Assembly (NCBI GenBank): GCA_028023455.1
Contig: JAQFVV010000943.1
Coordinates: 62,001 to 126,000, forward strand
Source of the DNA: Epiperipatus broadwayi
Lineage: Eukaryota > Onychophora > Udeonychophora > Euonychophora > Peripatidae
Length of the DNA: 64,000 nt
Direction: 5' to 3'
Shown: positions 43,181-57,039 of the stretch, one piece after another
Layout: the number at the start of each line of letters is the position of its first letter
How positions within the stretch are numbered: the first letter of the stretch is position 1
Program-made: the position numbers and the translations under genes
The notes under the pieces: generated by a model
What the model saw: only the letters and a program-made list of their open reading frames with translations
Told to the model about the DNA's origin: nothing
Database searches by the model: none

Positions 43181-44097
43181 TCTAATAACAAAGTGATTTG
43201 GAAATCTAAATATTTACATATGAGTCACTTGATAATCAAAACAATATAGCATCGGCCTATTTGATTTGGTGCAATAATAAGTATATGTGGAATATTTAGA
43301 GACCAACCTCAAAATTTGAGGCTCAGCCAATTAAATAAGTTTAAATAAAGAAGTATTTTTTTCATATTTAAATAAAAAAAATATTTACATAGATATGTAT
43401 TTCTAACGATGAGTGAGCCAAAAATTTAACATTATCATTTATATATAAATTTTTGTAATTGTCTTGGTGCCCCCATAATGAAATGCCTTTGCACAGAGCA
43501 CATAGACATAATATGTTATTTTATACATGATTTAAACTGATTTAATTAGATATACCAAGTGCTTGAAAGAAATGTGAGTCCACTCTATTTCTCCTCTATT
43601 GTTTGAATTTCTTTTCTTTTAATGTTTGACCTTGCTCAGTTAACACGTCATGGTCATCAAATAAAATAGTTATATAAACATAAAATTAAAATATAGCTAA
43701 TCATTTGTAAACATGGTTACTGGAATTTTTCAGCACTTAATTTTTTTTCAATTATAAAAATATATTGCTGTTGATATAATTTGTTATTCTTTTTATATCC
43801 ATTCACAAAATGCATCAGTTAAAACATTTTAACAAATTTTCTTTCTAATGTGCTTTGCTAAAAGACATTAATTTTGCTCTACCTCATATATTGTCATTCA
43901 TGCAACATGGCTCTTTTAAAAATACTTGTAAAAAAATAAATACATATGTGTTTACTCTAATAAAGAGAAATATCTAAAGAAGCTGTTCTTCATAATAGAT
44001 GAATGTTTGTTATATTTTATTTATTATAAAATTATTTTTCTTGATTGCCAACATATGCATCAATAGGAAAGATTTTCCAAAAAGATTAATGTCAGAT
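43181..44097. other. AT-rich DNA, no feature
   Basis: No frames, repeats or motifs recognised. Confidence 0.5.
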
Positions 44098-44757
44098 AAA
44101 TAATATTTATTTTATAAAGTGCAGGCGGTATTGAAATTAAACTGAGAGACTGCAAACTTCTCAAGTGCTTATGACTACCAACAGCCAATTAGATCATAAA
44201 TACTGAGACAGAGAATTTAACAAGAAAAGGGTGGTTCCACCCTCTTCTTTACTTGTTGTTCTATATATACAAGCCAGTCTAAAGTACTTAGATATGAAAA
44301 TGTGAATCTTAAATATCTTCACACTCAACTCACTGAGTTCAAATTACAAACATACAGCGTGAAATCTTTTGATTTACTACGCAGTAGTTTTTCGATGTTA
44401 TAACTTGCAACGTATGTAAATAATATTTAATTTATAAAGTGCAGATGGTATTGAAATTAAACTGAGAGACTGCAAACTTCTCAAGCACTTATGACTATCA
44501 ACAGCCAATCAGATCGTAAACACTGATAGCTGTATGTTTGTAATGTGAACTCAGTGAGTTGAGTGTGAAGATATTTAAGATTCACGCTTTCAGATCTAAG
44601 TACTTTAGACTGGCTTGGTGTTATAGAAAGACAAGTAAAGAAGAGGGTGGAACCACCCTTTTCTTGTTAAATTCTCTGTCTCAGTAAATACGATCTGATT
44701 GGCTGTTGATAGTCATAAGCATTTGAGTAGTTTGCAGTCTCTCAGTTTAATTTCATT
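44098..44757. repeat. 319-bp unit, tandem then inverted, with promoter-like boxes
   Basis: A segment starting 'ataatattta' at about 44098 recurs directly at about 44417 (period about 319 bp). From 44527 to 44757 the sequence is the reverse complement of 44127-44360. The order a-b-a then inverted b'-a' parallels the 8.59-9.48 kb unit. Within the unit are CCAAT (44185-44189), a perfect GGGTGGTTCCACCC inverted repeat (44229-44242) and TATATATA (44262-44269), spaced as in a pol II promoter. No hammerhead was found. Nature unknown: PLE terminal repeat, foldback element or LTR fragment. Confidence 0.65.
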
Positions 44758-45169
44758 AATGTCAGGGTAAAATAATAAAGTCTAATGAAAGTTTCTTTCA
44801 AGAATTATATAATTTTTAGCAGAGACTTCTAACAAATAACTGTTGGCAAATATGTATAACAGTAATGATATATGAATTAGTAAATTAGAGAAAAAAATAA
44901 AACAGTAAATTTATACAACTGAAAAAAAAAATTGAAGCAATAAAATTCATACTTTAAATAAAAAAGAAACAAAAGTGTAGATATGTAATTATAAGAATTT
45001 ATTGTCTAAATAACTCAAACCATGAAAAAAATATTTTGCTGTTGTTGTGTTTGATTTGGATCACAGACCCAACTTAAAGAAAAATAATACAAACACCTGA
45101 GTTACCACAAATATAATGTTTGTTATATCTACAAATATATATAATACATGAGAATATATACAATACTGA
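44758..45169. other. AT-rich DNA, no feature
   Basis: Poly-A-rich tracts only. Confidence 0.5.
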
Positions 45170-45690
45170 ATATTATAGATTAACGTAAACTCTGGGCTCT
45201 GCATCTTGTGATCTACCACTTCCAGCTACACCTGATAGCTTGCTTCACAGATTGGGGATATGACCCTTCTGGCCATACAAGACCACTTGCTTCGAGTCAA
45301 CAGTAGTCTTATCTGTGTCCAGTTCATCTGGGGACTTGCCTAGCTGCATGGACAAATAGCTTATTGCTATTAGTGGGAATGCTTGCTGCTGTTCAGGTTA
45401 GCAGAGCTTTCTTGGGAGAACACGTACTGTCTTTGTAGATTAGACAGACAGTCTCCCCCAATTCTCACAAAAAGCTGACAATTTATAGCAGATCGCTGAC
45501 CTTGCTAAAAACATTTGGATTCAGTGATCATCACTCCTTATTGGCCTGTACTAATCATTGGCTATATGTTTAGCTGTGCAGTAACCTATCGGCCAACAGC
45601 AAACAATGCTTAATCTAATCAGATAAAGACAGAATCTGGAATATTCCACTTCTGAGGAAAGTGAGGAGTATAATAGCTACTATTTAAAAA
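45170..45690 (-). promoter_or_regulatory. GC-richer promoter-like segment, possible solo LTR
   Basis: Markedly less AT-rich than its surroundings. On the minus strand CCAAT boxes lie at 45561-45557 and 45544-45540, followed by TATAAAT at 45487-45481, a plausible pol II promoter order. No long frame lies downstream. LTR ends were not fixed, so it could be a solo LTR or a host promoter. Confidence 0.35.
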
Positions 45691-47808
45691 ATGTATATGT
45701 GTGTGTGTGTGGCAAAAATATCATCAATTTTATGATTATCTTTTACTATTTTAAAAAGTTGTTGAACAGACTTAGGAATTTATATGAAATAGGTTTCTGT
45801 AAATTAACTGAATAATGCATGATTAAAATGGGATATATATTAATATTGATTAATATTAATGTTTATTGTGATATAATGGGGGAAAAAGTCACATTAGATT
45901 TTTCATAGTGAGCTAAAATTATTCGTACAAAAAATTGAAACTTATCATCTATGAAATTCATATGAATGTCAAATACAGTTTTGTGCATTTAAGAATTAAA
46001 GAAATTAATGTATATATTGAAAATTTGAACATTAGAAATTGAATTTATGTTTGTTCGTGAAATGTTTCTTTTTAATTTTAGTAAATAGTTTATATATATA
46101 TAAAGCAATTTTAAACTTCAATTTTAATAAAATCCAAATGATACTCAAGTAATAAATAAAAATATGGCTATTTTATATTAAATTTATTAATTAACTGAAC
46201 TAATGATTTAGTAAAAATAATATTGCTATTCAGTAAAAACAGTCAATATATTTTTAAATAACAATTACATTGTTTTTAAAATTGAGACAAAAAACGTAAT
46301 TTGTCACATGTTGTAACAATGAGTATAAAAAGAGTTAAAAAACAACATAAGTCAGTTTTTGTTATTCCCAATCAATGGCAGTTACTAAAAATGTAATTCT
46401 ATTAACTGATTAATATAAAATAATATAAAAAATTAGATATACAAAGAACAAAAATCAACAAACTACTGGTATAAAAGTTATACTTGTGGGTAAAATTTAT
46501 GTTTGGAAAAGAAAACTTAAAAAAAAAAATTAAAAATAAATCATAAAAAAGATGGATGTTTTAATTCCAGTGAAAAATATATTTTTTAAATTAGATTATG
46601 CATGATAATATTATAAGCAAACAAAATTAAAAATACAAAAAATAATACCAATTTGGGTTCAATTGAAATAGTACAAATTGATAAGAACTTGATTTAAATT
46701 ATAATGTATTTAACTAAAAATATTTAAATATGCTAGCGTTTAAAAGTCGAAAGATTAATTAATTGGATAATTTCATTATATATTATCTATGAAATAATCA
46801 CAATGCCTTAGCTGAATTTAAATATCAATCACTATTCAAACATTAAAAAATGTCAGCTACACTGTGAATAAATATATAAAACTTCGAGTTTCAAACGGCC
46901 AGTCCATAGGTATATCTTTATTTTTAAATTGAAAATGATGTTAAATATAAAAATATGGGTTTATCTCTTTGTTTGAAATCACTTGCAGCATGCAGTTCAA
47001 GAGCTACCTTTTGAACTGATTGCTTGAGATTCCAGAGTCCTGAGCTAAAATATCTTCATGTTTGAAATAATGTTTTGATATTTGATATTTAATTTGAGCT
47101 AGAGATAAGCACTGGGATTATTTTTTATATATTTGTTATTAAGAATTTGCCATGATTAAAATTACTAATGTTCAGACTTTTTTTATTGATGGGCATTTTA
47201 GTATATTTGCTAATGTAAAAATTCATTCATTTTTTTGAATAAGTCAGTATTTTGATATTTAACATCATTTGCATCATACAGTTCAAGTGGTGCCTTGTAG
47301 ACTGTTCGCTTAAGACTCAGACCTTTATATATTTATTCACAGAGGGTGTAGCTGAAATTTATTAATATTTGGGAGAGTGATTTGATATGTATTCTTTTGA
47401 AATATTATGATATATTTTTATTTCTATTTGTATAACATTTTATATATAATATTTCTTACGTGATAATAAATATTTTTATTTTAAGATAATATTTTATCAG
47501 CTGTTTACATATAAATAAGTGATTTTGTGAAGTAAGTGGATATATCATTAATATTTTTGAAGTGAAACTAAGTACAATATAGAATTCTTTCTTGGTTATA
47601 TGTAAATAGTCTTAGTAGTTTCAGAGTAATTTAGGATGTTTCTATATATAAAAATTTGTGTGCAAATCCATTTCACTTTTACCTATAATTCACACTTTTG
47701 ATTATTTTTATAATTATGTATTCTATTGACCCATATTTTAAAATAATATTGCATTAATTTTTTGTCATAGTCTGTTTTCAAACCTAATTGTATATCTTAA
47801 AATGAATT
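45691..47808. other. AT-rich DNA, no gene recognised
   Basis: No frame over 60 residues with motifs, no inverted repeat seen. It should include the 3' tail of the minus-strand LINE, but no poly-A tail boundary was identifiable. Confidence 0.45.
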
Positions 47809-48237
47809 TTATGTGAGATTATGAATCAACCAATATGAGATCTTGTTAGCAAATGTTAGAGATGAGAGCTGTATATATTTTCCTATGTGCTCCCACACTG
47901 CAGTTGTTAACCATGTACTCTTTGGTGGGGGGTGATCAGTGGGGATTATGTGCTCTGCATTAGGATATTTTTGTTTGAATTTATGTATTGAGTTAAATGC
48001 TTTTTGAATATAGTATGTTGAAGTTGAATGTAAGAGGACATTCCATTTAGGATTCTTGGCTTCTGCATCTTCCTTATGCTGATAGCCACTATTTCTCCAC
48101 CCCCATGGTAGCTTTAAGCAAAGAAAAATATTTTTCTCAAATCCTCTGGCAAAGCTAATCCTTTGTAGGTAATAGTTTATCCTGGCAAATACTAACATAC
48201 TTAGCAGTGAAATCTTGCCATGGATTGATAGATACAC
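47809..48237 (-). pseudogene. LINE ORF2 C-terminal region
   Basis: 142-residue frame. GKISLLSMLVFARINYYLQR corresponds to the post-RT 'GK..LI...ILSKI.Y' segment of L1/Tx1-type ORF2, and a later W-rich stretch fits the C-terminal domain. It continues the RT fragment in a shifted frame. Confidence 0.5.
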
Positions 48238-48475
48238 TTTAGTGAAAACATTAGTTATATTCTAGGTGGCAGCTACTATAGAATCTTAAATATCCCTTTT
48301 CATCACTGATGGAGATTTTGTGATTGTTAATTCTAGGAACTTCTGTGGACACACCATAAATTTTAAAGGTATTACTTTGCCAGAGATTAGCTTCCAGGCT
48401 GAAGATTTTTTCATGTCAAATTCTAACCCAAAATTCTTTATGTACTACTCCAGTATTCTTTCCAGTTTTTCTATG

Positions 48476-49116
48476 TTATCTCTTAGAGGGTAGGAATACT
48501 ACTATATTGTCCATATACAATATGTGGTTAATTTCTTTATTTATTGTAGGTATAAAGATCCCTGATAGCTTTCCTTTTATTTCTATGAGGGGTGTGTTTA
48601 TATATGTTATAAAATATAACATACTTAGAAGAAATCCCTGGAGAATCAAGAATTGTGGTTTGAAACCAGGCAATATCCTCCCATCCAAGGTTACAAATAT
48701 CTCCCTAATGTGCAATAAATTATCTATAATTTGGGTGAACACATCTAGTACAGAATATTTTTTCAGTATATCCAACAGGATTATGACCACACAGAGTCGA
48801 ACGCCACTGAAATATCCAGTTGGACCACAATAAGGCAAAATTTCTGTCATCCCCTTACATGATCTATTATTAATTTAAATTGGCATATGGTGTCAGCAGT
48901 TGATGTACCCTTTTTTGAAATCTGCAATTGACATATATGAGTGAGGATTTTGTCTTGAATTTTGTCTTTAATTATTGATTGCATTATTTTTATCATTAGT
49001 TGTGTCATTGATATAGGTCTCAAGATAAAAAGCTCTGAGGGGATAATTTGTTTTTTTTTAAAGAGGACTAATGATATGGGGTACAACCCTTCAATGTTAC
49101 AATGCCATTTTCTCAA
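48476..49116 (-). pseudogene. LINE reverse transcriptase (L1/Tx1-like)
   Basis: Two frames meet near 48.85 kb. The upstream one has LFILRPISMTQLMIKIMQSI (RT block 0/1). The downstream one has VVIILLDILKKYSV and LQGFLLSMLYFITYINTPL (block 4, QGxxLS...LF.IY). It then has INHILYMDNIVVFLPS, the catalytic block, where the usual xADD/YADD is YMDN, so the second aspartate is lost. Dead copy. Confidence 0.65.
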
Positions 49117-49790
49117 TCATCCCCTGAATTATTGGAACTGAAAAATTGCTTGGGTGCAAGAGCAGGAATCAGGGAATTGCATGAGGTCTGGGATGAATTC
49201 TTTCTGGAAGGGATCTCAACTTTTCTAATATAATCTTTTGTGTTATCCCATGTTCTCACCTTTCTTTGTATTCTTCCCACATCTGTTCTTCCTTGCCCTC
49301 ATTTTGCATTTTAACTTTAGGTCTTCAAATATCTTCTAAAGCATAATTGCTCCAGTATAGTATTCTCCCTTGGCCAACAGTGATGTTGTTATCAATTTGT
49401 TTTTTCTTGCCCTAGCACCCATATTATATAACTTTTTGTCCAGCAGTGTTGGCTGGACAGAAAAATGTTTGCCTTTTTATTGTAATGTATTTTGCAAATG
49501 TCCTTTGTTTCTCTCTATGCAGTCCTTTTAGTTTCATTATTGCATTGACATTGTGGTTATCATATGGGAGTCTCCCTAGCCTATCATTGATCTTTTCCAA
49601 CTCTTTAGTATTTCTGTATGTCCTCTTGTCTTACATGTGTAATGCTTTACTAATGATTGTAGTATTCCCAGGAATAAGAATCAGGATTCAATTTGGGGGC
49701 CTGCCATGATATTACATTTTTTAGAATATAAGCTTCTGAAATTATTGATTCCACTGTAGAGTACTTAACAAGCATTCCTATTGTTTTATC

Positions 49791-50466
49791 TTAACTCTCT
49801 TCTACCAAGAACCCTATATCTGCATTGATTTTAATCACTAGGGCTAGATGGTCTGAGAAGTCAACAGACACAACAGTAGCCTCTATCATGAAATGTATGT
49901 CTGGGGAATAGTATAGTAGGTCAATCAATAAGGCATATTTCATGGTATAAAAATAAAAGTCCCCCAGAGGAAAGAATCCTTCCACACACATTAATTTCAT
50001 GTTCAATAAGTGGATGGATTTTGCATTAAATTTATTGCATGCCACATTGAAGTCTCCCATCAGGATTGATGGAGATGGATTTGTTGCCAGTGCTATATTA
50101 ATTATGTGTATCACTCTATGTATCAAGGATGGGGATGTCTGAATGTATAGATATATTATATTGAATTTAAACCCACCATATTTTAAGTTAATGATTAATA
50201 TGTTGCTATCTATGTATTTGATTTGGAGTGAAGAGAGGGTTTTTTTGTTGATCAGAATAGCTACTCTCACAGAAGCTGGGAAAGATATTGAACTTTTAAA
50301 GAAACCCAAATTCTCCATTAGTTGTATTTTGTTACTAGAATTGATGTGTAGTTTAGTCTCTGACATGCATAGTATATGTGGAGAGTGCTTTTCTATACAA
50401 TTCTTGATGTCATAGGTTTGTCCAAGGGAATTTAATCTCCTATCATTGATTCAGATTATTTTGTTT
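49791..50466 (-). pseudogene. LINE APE-type endonuclease domain
   Basis: 191-residue frame, with its N-terminus extending in another frame (LNSLGQTYDIKNCIEKHSPH). Motifs: LCMSETKL (metal-binding glutamate), ILMGDFNVA (GDFN), DLLYYSPD and VDFSDHLALVIKI (SDH). These are the apurinic-type endonuclease blocks of non-LTR retrotransposons. Upstream the LINE is interrupted by the solo LTR at 50626. Confidence 0.7.
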
Positions 50467-50625
50467 CATAAGACTCTCAATATGGCATACAAGGGATTGT
50501 GCATGGTGGTTGAGTTAGACAGGGCTATATCAAGTCCCACCACTATTTTCATTGTATCTCTCCATTTAGTCAGCCCAATTTTCCCCTCTCTCAAGCACAG
50601 GCTCTTCCCATGTTACACTCTTTAC

Positions 50626-53329
50626 TGTAACAGTCAGAATCGTCTATCTCACTAACACACTGCAGAATTCAAACTCCAGACATGAAACTGAATTCTAGGA
50701 AAGGTTGCCTTCTAGATATACTAAGTTTGAATCTAAAGTCCAAATTTCACAGTGCCATCTATGTGATAACGCATCTGATGCCACTACTAGTATAACCTTT
50801 GACCGTGGTCAGGGAGAAACAGAAGACTCTATACTAAAAGAAGCTTGGGTGGCTAATTAACGTCTATGGATTTAAAAAAGAAATGCAGAAAATATATATA
50901 GAGAGACCGAGACAGTGATAGGAATCAATAAAATAAGATATCAAATTTAGTTTTAAATAATTTCACAAAATTGATTCATATAAATCATATATATAACACC
51001 ACAGTCTGCTTATATGAGACAGGGATGCGTATTAAATAATTGTTGGCATTATATTTCAATAAATGACAAAAAGGTTTTAAAGCAAGGTGATATATTCTAT
51101 TCCTCGGGTTAATAGCATTACGATAATGTGCTTGATGAGATAGGAACATATGCGAGGTACTTTGAACAATTATACAAGTCTAAGAAAATATTTGAAAATT
51201 AAGTGTTCTAAAATATTTATTGATTTCGAGAATAGCACGGACAAAAGTTTACTAAGCAACAAAGTGGGAATGTGATCAAAGCATTTATTTGAGAATAATA
51301 ATAATAGAGTTGCATTGGGAGGTCAGTATTGCTGATAATGAATTTATTAAAGTTGGAGGGTGTGACACGTTTAAGTCACGGATGCTTTGTAAAATAAATA
51401 TAAAAATAAAACAATAATGGAATATTTGGAATGATTACGGAGGGCATCTTGCTGCTAACCCGTAGGAAAGTATTTTATGAACAGCCGAAACTTAGCGACT
51501 GGGTGACGATTGCATTTAATTCCCAGGTGTGTCATTTGTGGACACCCTCTGCCTGAAAATCGCAAAGAGAACGGACTTTGGCCGTGTAAAGAATCCTTGG
51601 AAAAGTAAAACAAAGCGGTCTCAACAACCAATTCATGTACCAGCAATACAAGACTAGTATATATAAAACATCTAAATAGGTTTTATTTGGATTAAGAGAA
51701 ATGCCCAATCAAATTCCCAAAAATTCATTTAAAAGGGTCCGCACATTCTCGACGTCAATGATGAACTTTGTAATTAAAGTAGAACACGGTAATTAAAATA
51801 AGAAAATGCATGCTTGCGGCTTTGAAAAGTAAGTATAGATTTATATATGCAATCATGCATTTGGGGACCCATTTAAATCATTGACCTCGCACATACTCTC
51901 ATAGTAGATTAAAGATTTAAACTATGTGATTATATTATATATTAAAGAAAAGAATCACCCTCGAACGAGTGATTTGCAAGATAATAAAAATTGGAAATTA
52001 TTTAGAAATTTAAAATATGCCTTTATAGTGGCATCTTAGTTTCAACAAAAGAATAATTCACTCGGTCAAAGATGATTCTGACACATTATCATAATAAAAT
52101 AACAGGAAGCTTAATAAATAGAAAATATTAACCCAAGGATAGAGAGCCAAATGTTGAGTATATTTAAACACATTAAAGAAATACATAATGAAGTTATGTG
52201 AAATATAAGAAAAACAATTTTAAATAGCTATAGCATGTTAGTTATCACAAGAGCTCTTGGGTTAATTTAGGGTTACCTCTGGAAAAGCATTTTAGGTAGA
52301 TTGATGGTCGGCAGGTTTTTATATAATTTAACAGCTAAATCTGGAAATGTTCATATTTTTGCAGCAGCAGCAGTTCCTGGATTCCTTATGTGATAGCTTC
52401 CAATGGTCTGGAGCAGTGGCTGGCTATTCTGAGGGGACATAGCCATCTTGATGCCTCTACTCTGTCATGTCAAGGTTAGCAAATTATTAGAATAGAACTC
52501 AGAATGATTTCTCTTAGAAACATTAGAATGATGGAGAACAAAAGAAAACCCTTCTTTTTATAGTAGACTTTAACAATAGAACTGCCCTGGAGCATTACAA
52601 AAATATATCGGACTTATCAGCTGTAATTAAATCATCCGAATGTCTAAAGGAATTCAACATTAATTAATTTCTTTTGTTACTTTCCCTGTCAACATTCGAA
52701 TTACAAACTAGATTTAATTAAAAATTACTTTTATTAATTAAAGAAAACCTTAAGTGGACATCTGCTGTTTTTAGATAAACTTATATAACATTAACTAATT
52801 ACAACATGAAATAATTAAACTATTGTTCCTCATTTATTTTAACAGAAATATTTGGAATAACTTTTATTAAATTAAAGAAAATGATTTTACTTTTAAATTG
52901 CAATATTTGAATCTATTTACTAAACAAATATTTACTAAATGAATTTTATTTTAAATCAAAAATATATTACTACGGTAATATATCTTTGTAAATAGATTCA
53001 AACAAAATAACTTTAACAATTTATATATTTGATATGTTTTAAAATGCATATCATAATGTGTGCACAATTACGACTTATATAACCTACTTTTTAATAAATC
53101 AAAATTATGTGAACATATACATAATCTATAATCTTTTATTTATTTGGAAATGAGTTATATATATATAATACGAGCATTGTACTCGTGGTTTAAAATTAGG
53201 TGGGATTTTCGGTATATAAGCATATTGCAGACACACTACGATAGATTGGGGTTCAAACTAAGGTATGAGGGTAGGAAATAGGTGAGAAAAGGTGAAACGA
53301 AGATCTGCAAAGCAGACCTTACTGTTTCA
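50626..53329 (-). mobile_element. Solo LTR (2704 bp), second copy, inserted in the LINE
   Basis: TGTAACAGTCAG...ACTGTTTCA, flanked by a perfect TTAC duplication (50622-50625 and 53330-53333). It shares ends and scattered internal blocks with 13860-16429 ('gcatctgatgc', 'ggtggtcaggga', a CAG-rich stretch). The terminal hairpin at 53293-53329 has the same outer stem but a different inner stem (AAGATCTGC/GCAGACCTT). Short frames inside have no motif. Confidence 0.75.
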
Positions 53330-53333
53330 TTAC

Positions 53334-54900
53334 ATATTGGGTGAATCTCATGAAACTGGGAGGAGCTAAGTTTATTTGCTCCACTTGTCCTTGTATTTGG
53401 TGATCTTGGTTATTGTTAATTTTGCTCAGCCACATTGCATTTTCCTCCTTCCATTGTCTTCCTTTTTCTCCTTTCATTTTCCCTTCATGTGAGATTTCAG
53501 AACCAGATGAACTAAGATGGTCATCTTCCTGACTTACATCAGGGGCCCAGCCATCTCATTTCTCTAGGTCAGTTTTGACTTTTTTCTTAGGTTTCTTTTT
53601 GATAGATGTTGTTATCATGATGCTTGAAGACATGCCTTGCAGATTGACATGGGCTCCTTCATCATTCCATCATTTGTATCTTGTTCTATAGTTTGGTTCT
53701 TTTGCATTTCTTTTCCAATTTTTAATTTCATTTTTCTGTTAGTCAATCCTTCATTTGTTTCTTTTTCCTTCTATCCATCCAACCAAGCTATCTCTTTTCA
53801 TTTCCGGAGTATTACAATGATGAAATTTATTCTTTATCCCTTTACATTTATTGCAAACCCTGGCTGGACAATCTCTGACCAGGTGCATTCTTTTCTTACA
53901 AAAAAACACTGAGGTGGTTTTCCACAAAATAATATCACTAATGGTGAGCTATCTGAAGCATGTACCATGGGAATGTTAAGTGGGATATATCTTTCTTTAG
54001 TGGAAAATTAAACATTGCTGTGTTTGTAAGTACCAACATTTCTGCTGTTTTTTTTTTTCTGGAGATAACTGAAGTGTGAAACATTGCCAAGATTGTTTAG
54101 TATTCTTTGTAGATCACTTTCTTTAAAGTTGATATAGCAGTTTTTTACTATTCCTGCCAAAACCACCAGTCTGTTCTTGTTTATTTTGCATCAAATATAT
54201 CCATTTAACAATAGTATACTTTTCCTAAAAATCTCTTTTTGCACTGGAAGGATCTACATAATTGAGCTGGGATCAATGCTTTAAATTCATCATTTATCCT
54301 GTTAAAGTTCTCCAAGTCAATAATCTTTTATCCCATTTTGATATGTTTTCCTCTTCTTCTTGTTCCTCATTAAGTCAAATATATCATTGTAGGCTTCTTA
54401 TGTAACATTATTTTTTGCTATATCCCTATTTTCATTCGATTTTAACAGTTTTACATAACTTTGGTTTTCGGAATAAAACGTTTGTTCTTTTCATGGTTGC
54501 TGATTGTTGCTATTAGATATGTTATTAGATTTCTTTATATTATCCATTTCAATGTTTTTCCTTCATTTTTATGTTCTGTAGTCCATTTGGGGTTTATTTA
54601 GTTTCCTTTATCTCTAGCAATTCAGGGCCCTCTTTAATGTTTATGTCACTGTTTTTTCCCTTCTTGATCACTAACTTTGAATATAGAATGCTTTAATTTA
54701 TTCTGAAAAATATCTTGTTACTCTACTTTCTTTTCTTTTAAAAACAGTTTCATCAATTTTTTTTATTCTTTGAGGTAGCTTTTGCTGCTTTCTCTTTTAT
54801 TTTCCTTGAAGTGGTTCCCTCCATTTTCATTCCAACTTCTTCATTAGTGTCAGACAACTTGAAATTTTTCTTCATCTTCAATTAAAAATTATAGAGTTCT
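53334..54900 (-). pseudogene. LINE ORF1-like protein with zinc knuckle
   Basis: On the minus strand near 53.85-53.95 kb, KPPQCFF is followed, after a one-base deletion in a T run, by a C-x2-C-x4-H-x4-C knuckle and a second C-x2-C...HHC segment. This is the arrangement found in ORF1/Gag of L1/Tx1-type LINEs. The rest (to about 54.9 kb) is lysine/glutamate-rich with many stops. It lies upstream of the endonuclease, as ORF1 should, once the solo LTR is removed. Confidence 0.5.
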
Positions 54901-57039
54901 TACCTTCAATTTCAAATGTAACTTTCACCTTTTGTCACTTTAAACTCACTTTAATTCACTATTTTTAAAAAGCCAAATGTTAGCAGTGTTTTCCCAGTCT
55001 GCACCATCTAGTTGTTTTATTTTTGTTCTTTATTAGACAACAGTCCATAGAAAATATTTAATTCTATATATATATACATATGTCTTTCCCTTTCATTATA
55101 TTTATATTTGAGATATTACATCAACTCTTTCAAAATTTATTTGCTTTTTTGAAAAATAAAATATTATTTGTAAATATTTTTTAACCGTTAGTAAATAAAT
55201 GAATTTTTTTTTTGCCTATCTTTTATAGAATCTTTATTATTAATCCCTTTTCTAAAATTATTGTGTTTTATAACTTCATCCTCTTCTCTTCATAACTATA
55301 CCAAACATAAAATTTATAACTTCATAATGCATTATTTTTGTATTGACTTTCTACAACATTCGCTTTGTTAATTATATTAAACAAAGACCATTTAGAGAAT
55401 TATTTTGAAATTATTTTGCTCTAATCTTGGTATAAATCAATTACATGATTTTGCCTTTTTTTTATCAGACTATTATTTAAAACTTCATGTTCTTATGTTA
55501 ATATTTTTGATGGACTCTGCAGATTATTTTTATTTATCATAACAAATATTTTCATTTTCAATATATTTTATAGTTTTATTCTTAGTATAGTGAACTTGTT
55601 AGGGCAAACTTATCCTTGTTTTTTATTTAGGAAAATTATATGCATACCTTCCATTCTAATGTATAATTATCGTTCTTTCTTCTCTTCTTCCCCTCACACA
55701 CCAATATATATATTCTCACCTTAATAATTTGTATTTTATTATATATTTACTGATATTTTGATTGTCTATTTTTTTTAAAAAAAAATTGTTATTATTCATA
55801 TCAAAAATTTGAATTTTATTTCAAATTCAATTACATTCTTCTCTAATTCATACTTTTCTCAGACTCCATTACACTTTTTTATTTTTCATCACATTTTTTG
55901 AAAATTAAATAGATAAAACAAACAGGCCCAATATATCTAAACGTTTTTATACATGTAAGTTGTAACAAATGACATTTCGTTAACAATACTTCTTTTTATT
56001 AATGACTAGATATTATACTCATAATATTTACAATTAGTTTATTTACGTTTTAAGCTTATTGTTTCAGCCATTGAAAAATATTTGTTTTTTTGTTACTAAT
56101 ATGGATCTGTTTATGTTATATTTTATTAACGTAACTCTAAATATTATAAACTTTTGTTATGTAGTATTTTTTAAAAAAACGTATTCAAATGTATAATATA
56201 AAAATATTTTTAGCAAACACATATTTATCTTATATAATGGTTTCTGTACAATATACATTTTTTTTAGAAATATGGCACTAATGAAGATTTGATTATTATT
56301 ACAATTTGATTGACAAGTATCAAAACTTTATACACTCACACCATTGACACTATTCACAACATATACTTTCGAGCTTGGATGTAAATTTTAAACCCAGTTA
56401 AAGATTACCATATATGTTATTATTTACAGATAAACACATGGAATAATTATTCTAACTTTATTTCTATTTTTTCTTGTTTAATATATTTTTAGATATACTT
56501 AAAATTTTCCAACAAAAAAAGTAGACAAACTTGGAATAAATATTCATTGGAACAATATTTAATTAAAAAGTAGATATATTTATCTTTGGCTAGTAATATA
56601 ATGATTCTACCCTAATAAATAGCTTATAATAATCATTAGTACATTACCTGAAGTGGTTAGTTTCAAAGTTGAGGATTAAATTGTAATAAATTGGCATTGA
56701 TAAACACTGGATCAATAATGAAGACATGTATAAAAAATTATGTCTAAGACCAACTTTACAGTTCTGATTTGGTATAAAATGTATTTTTGGTATATTTATC
56801 TTTATATATAGTTTTATTCATCAATTTTAAAAATATAGAAGGAAGGGATTGGAACTTCAATATTTATAACAATAATAACTAACATTTGTAGAGTTATATT
56901 TATATTGGGCTGACTGGAAAGATTTTGTTAAATCAAAATGCATATTACAATCAAGTCATTTTTAATGTCTGTATCTATATTTTGAAATGTACAAATCTTA
57001 ATTATATTTTTATACACAAATATTAAAAGAATTCTCAAA
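54901..57039. other. AT-rich DNA, no gene recognised
   Basis: Plus strand strongly T-rich (54.9-55.9 kb). No frame, repeat or inverted structure was found. Confidence 0.5.

Noticed and set aside
44098-44757. Searched both strands for a hammerhead because of the inverted layout
   Set aside because: No CUGANGA box followed by a helix and GAAA; reported only as an inverted repeat.
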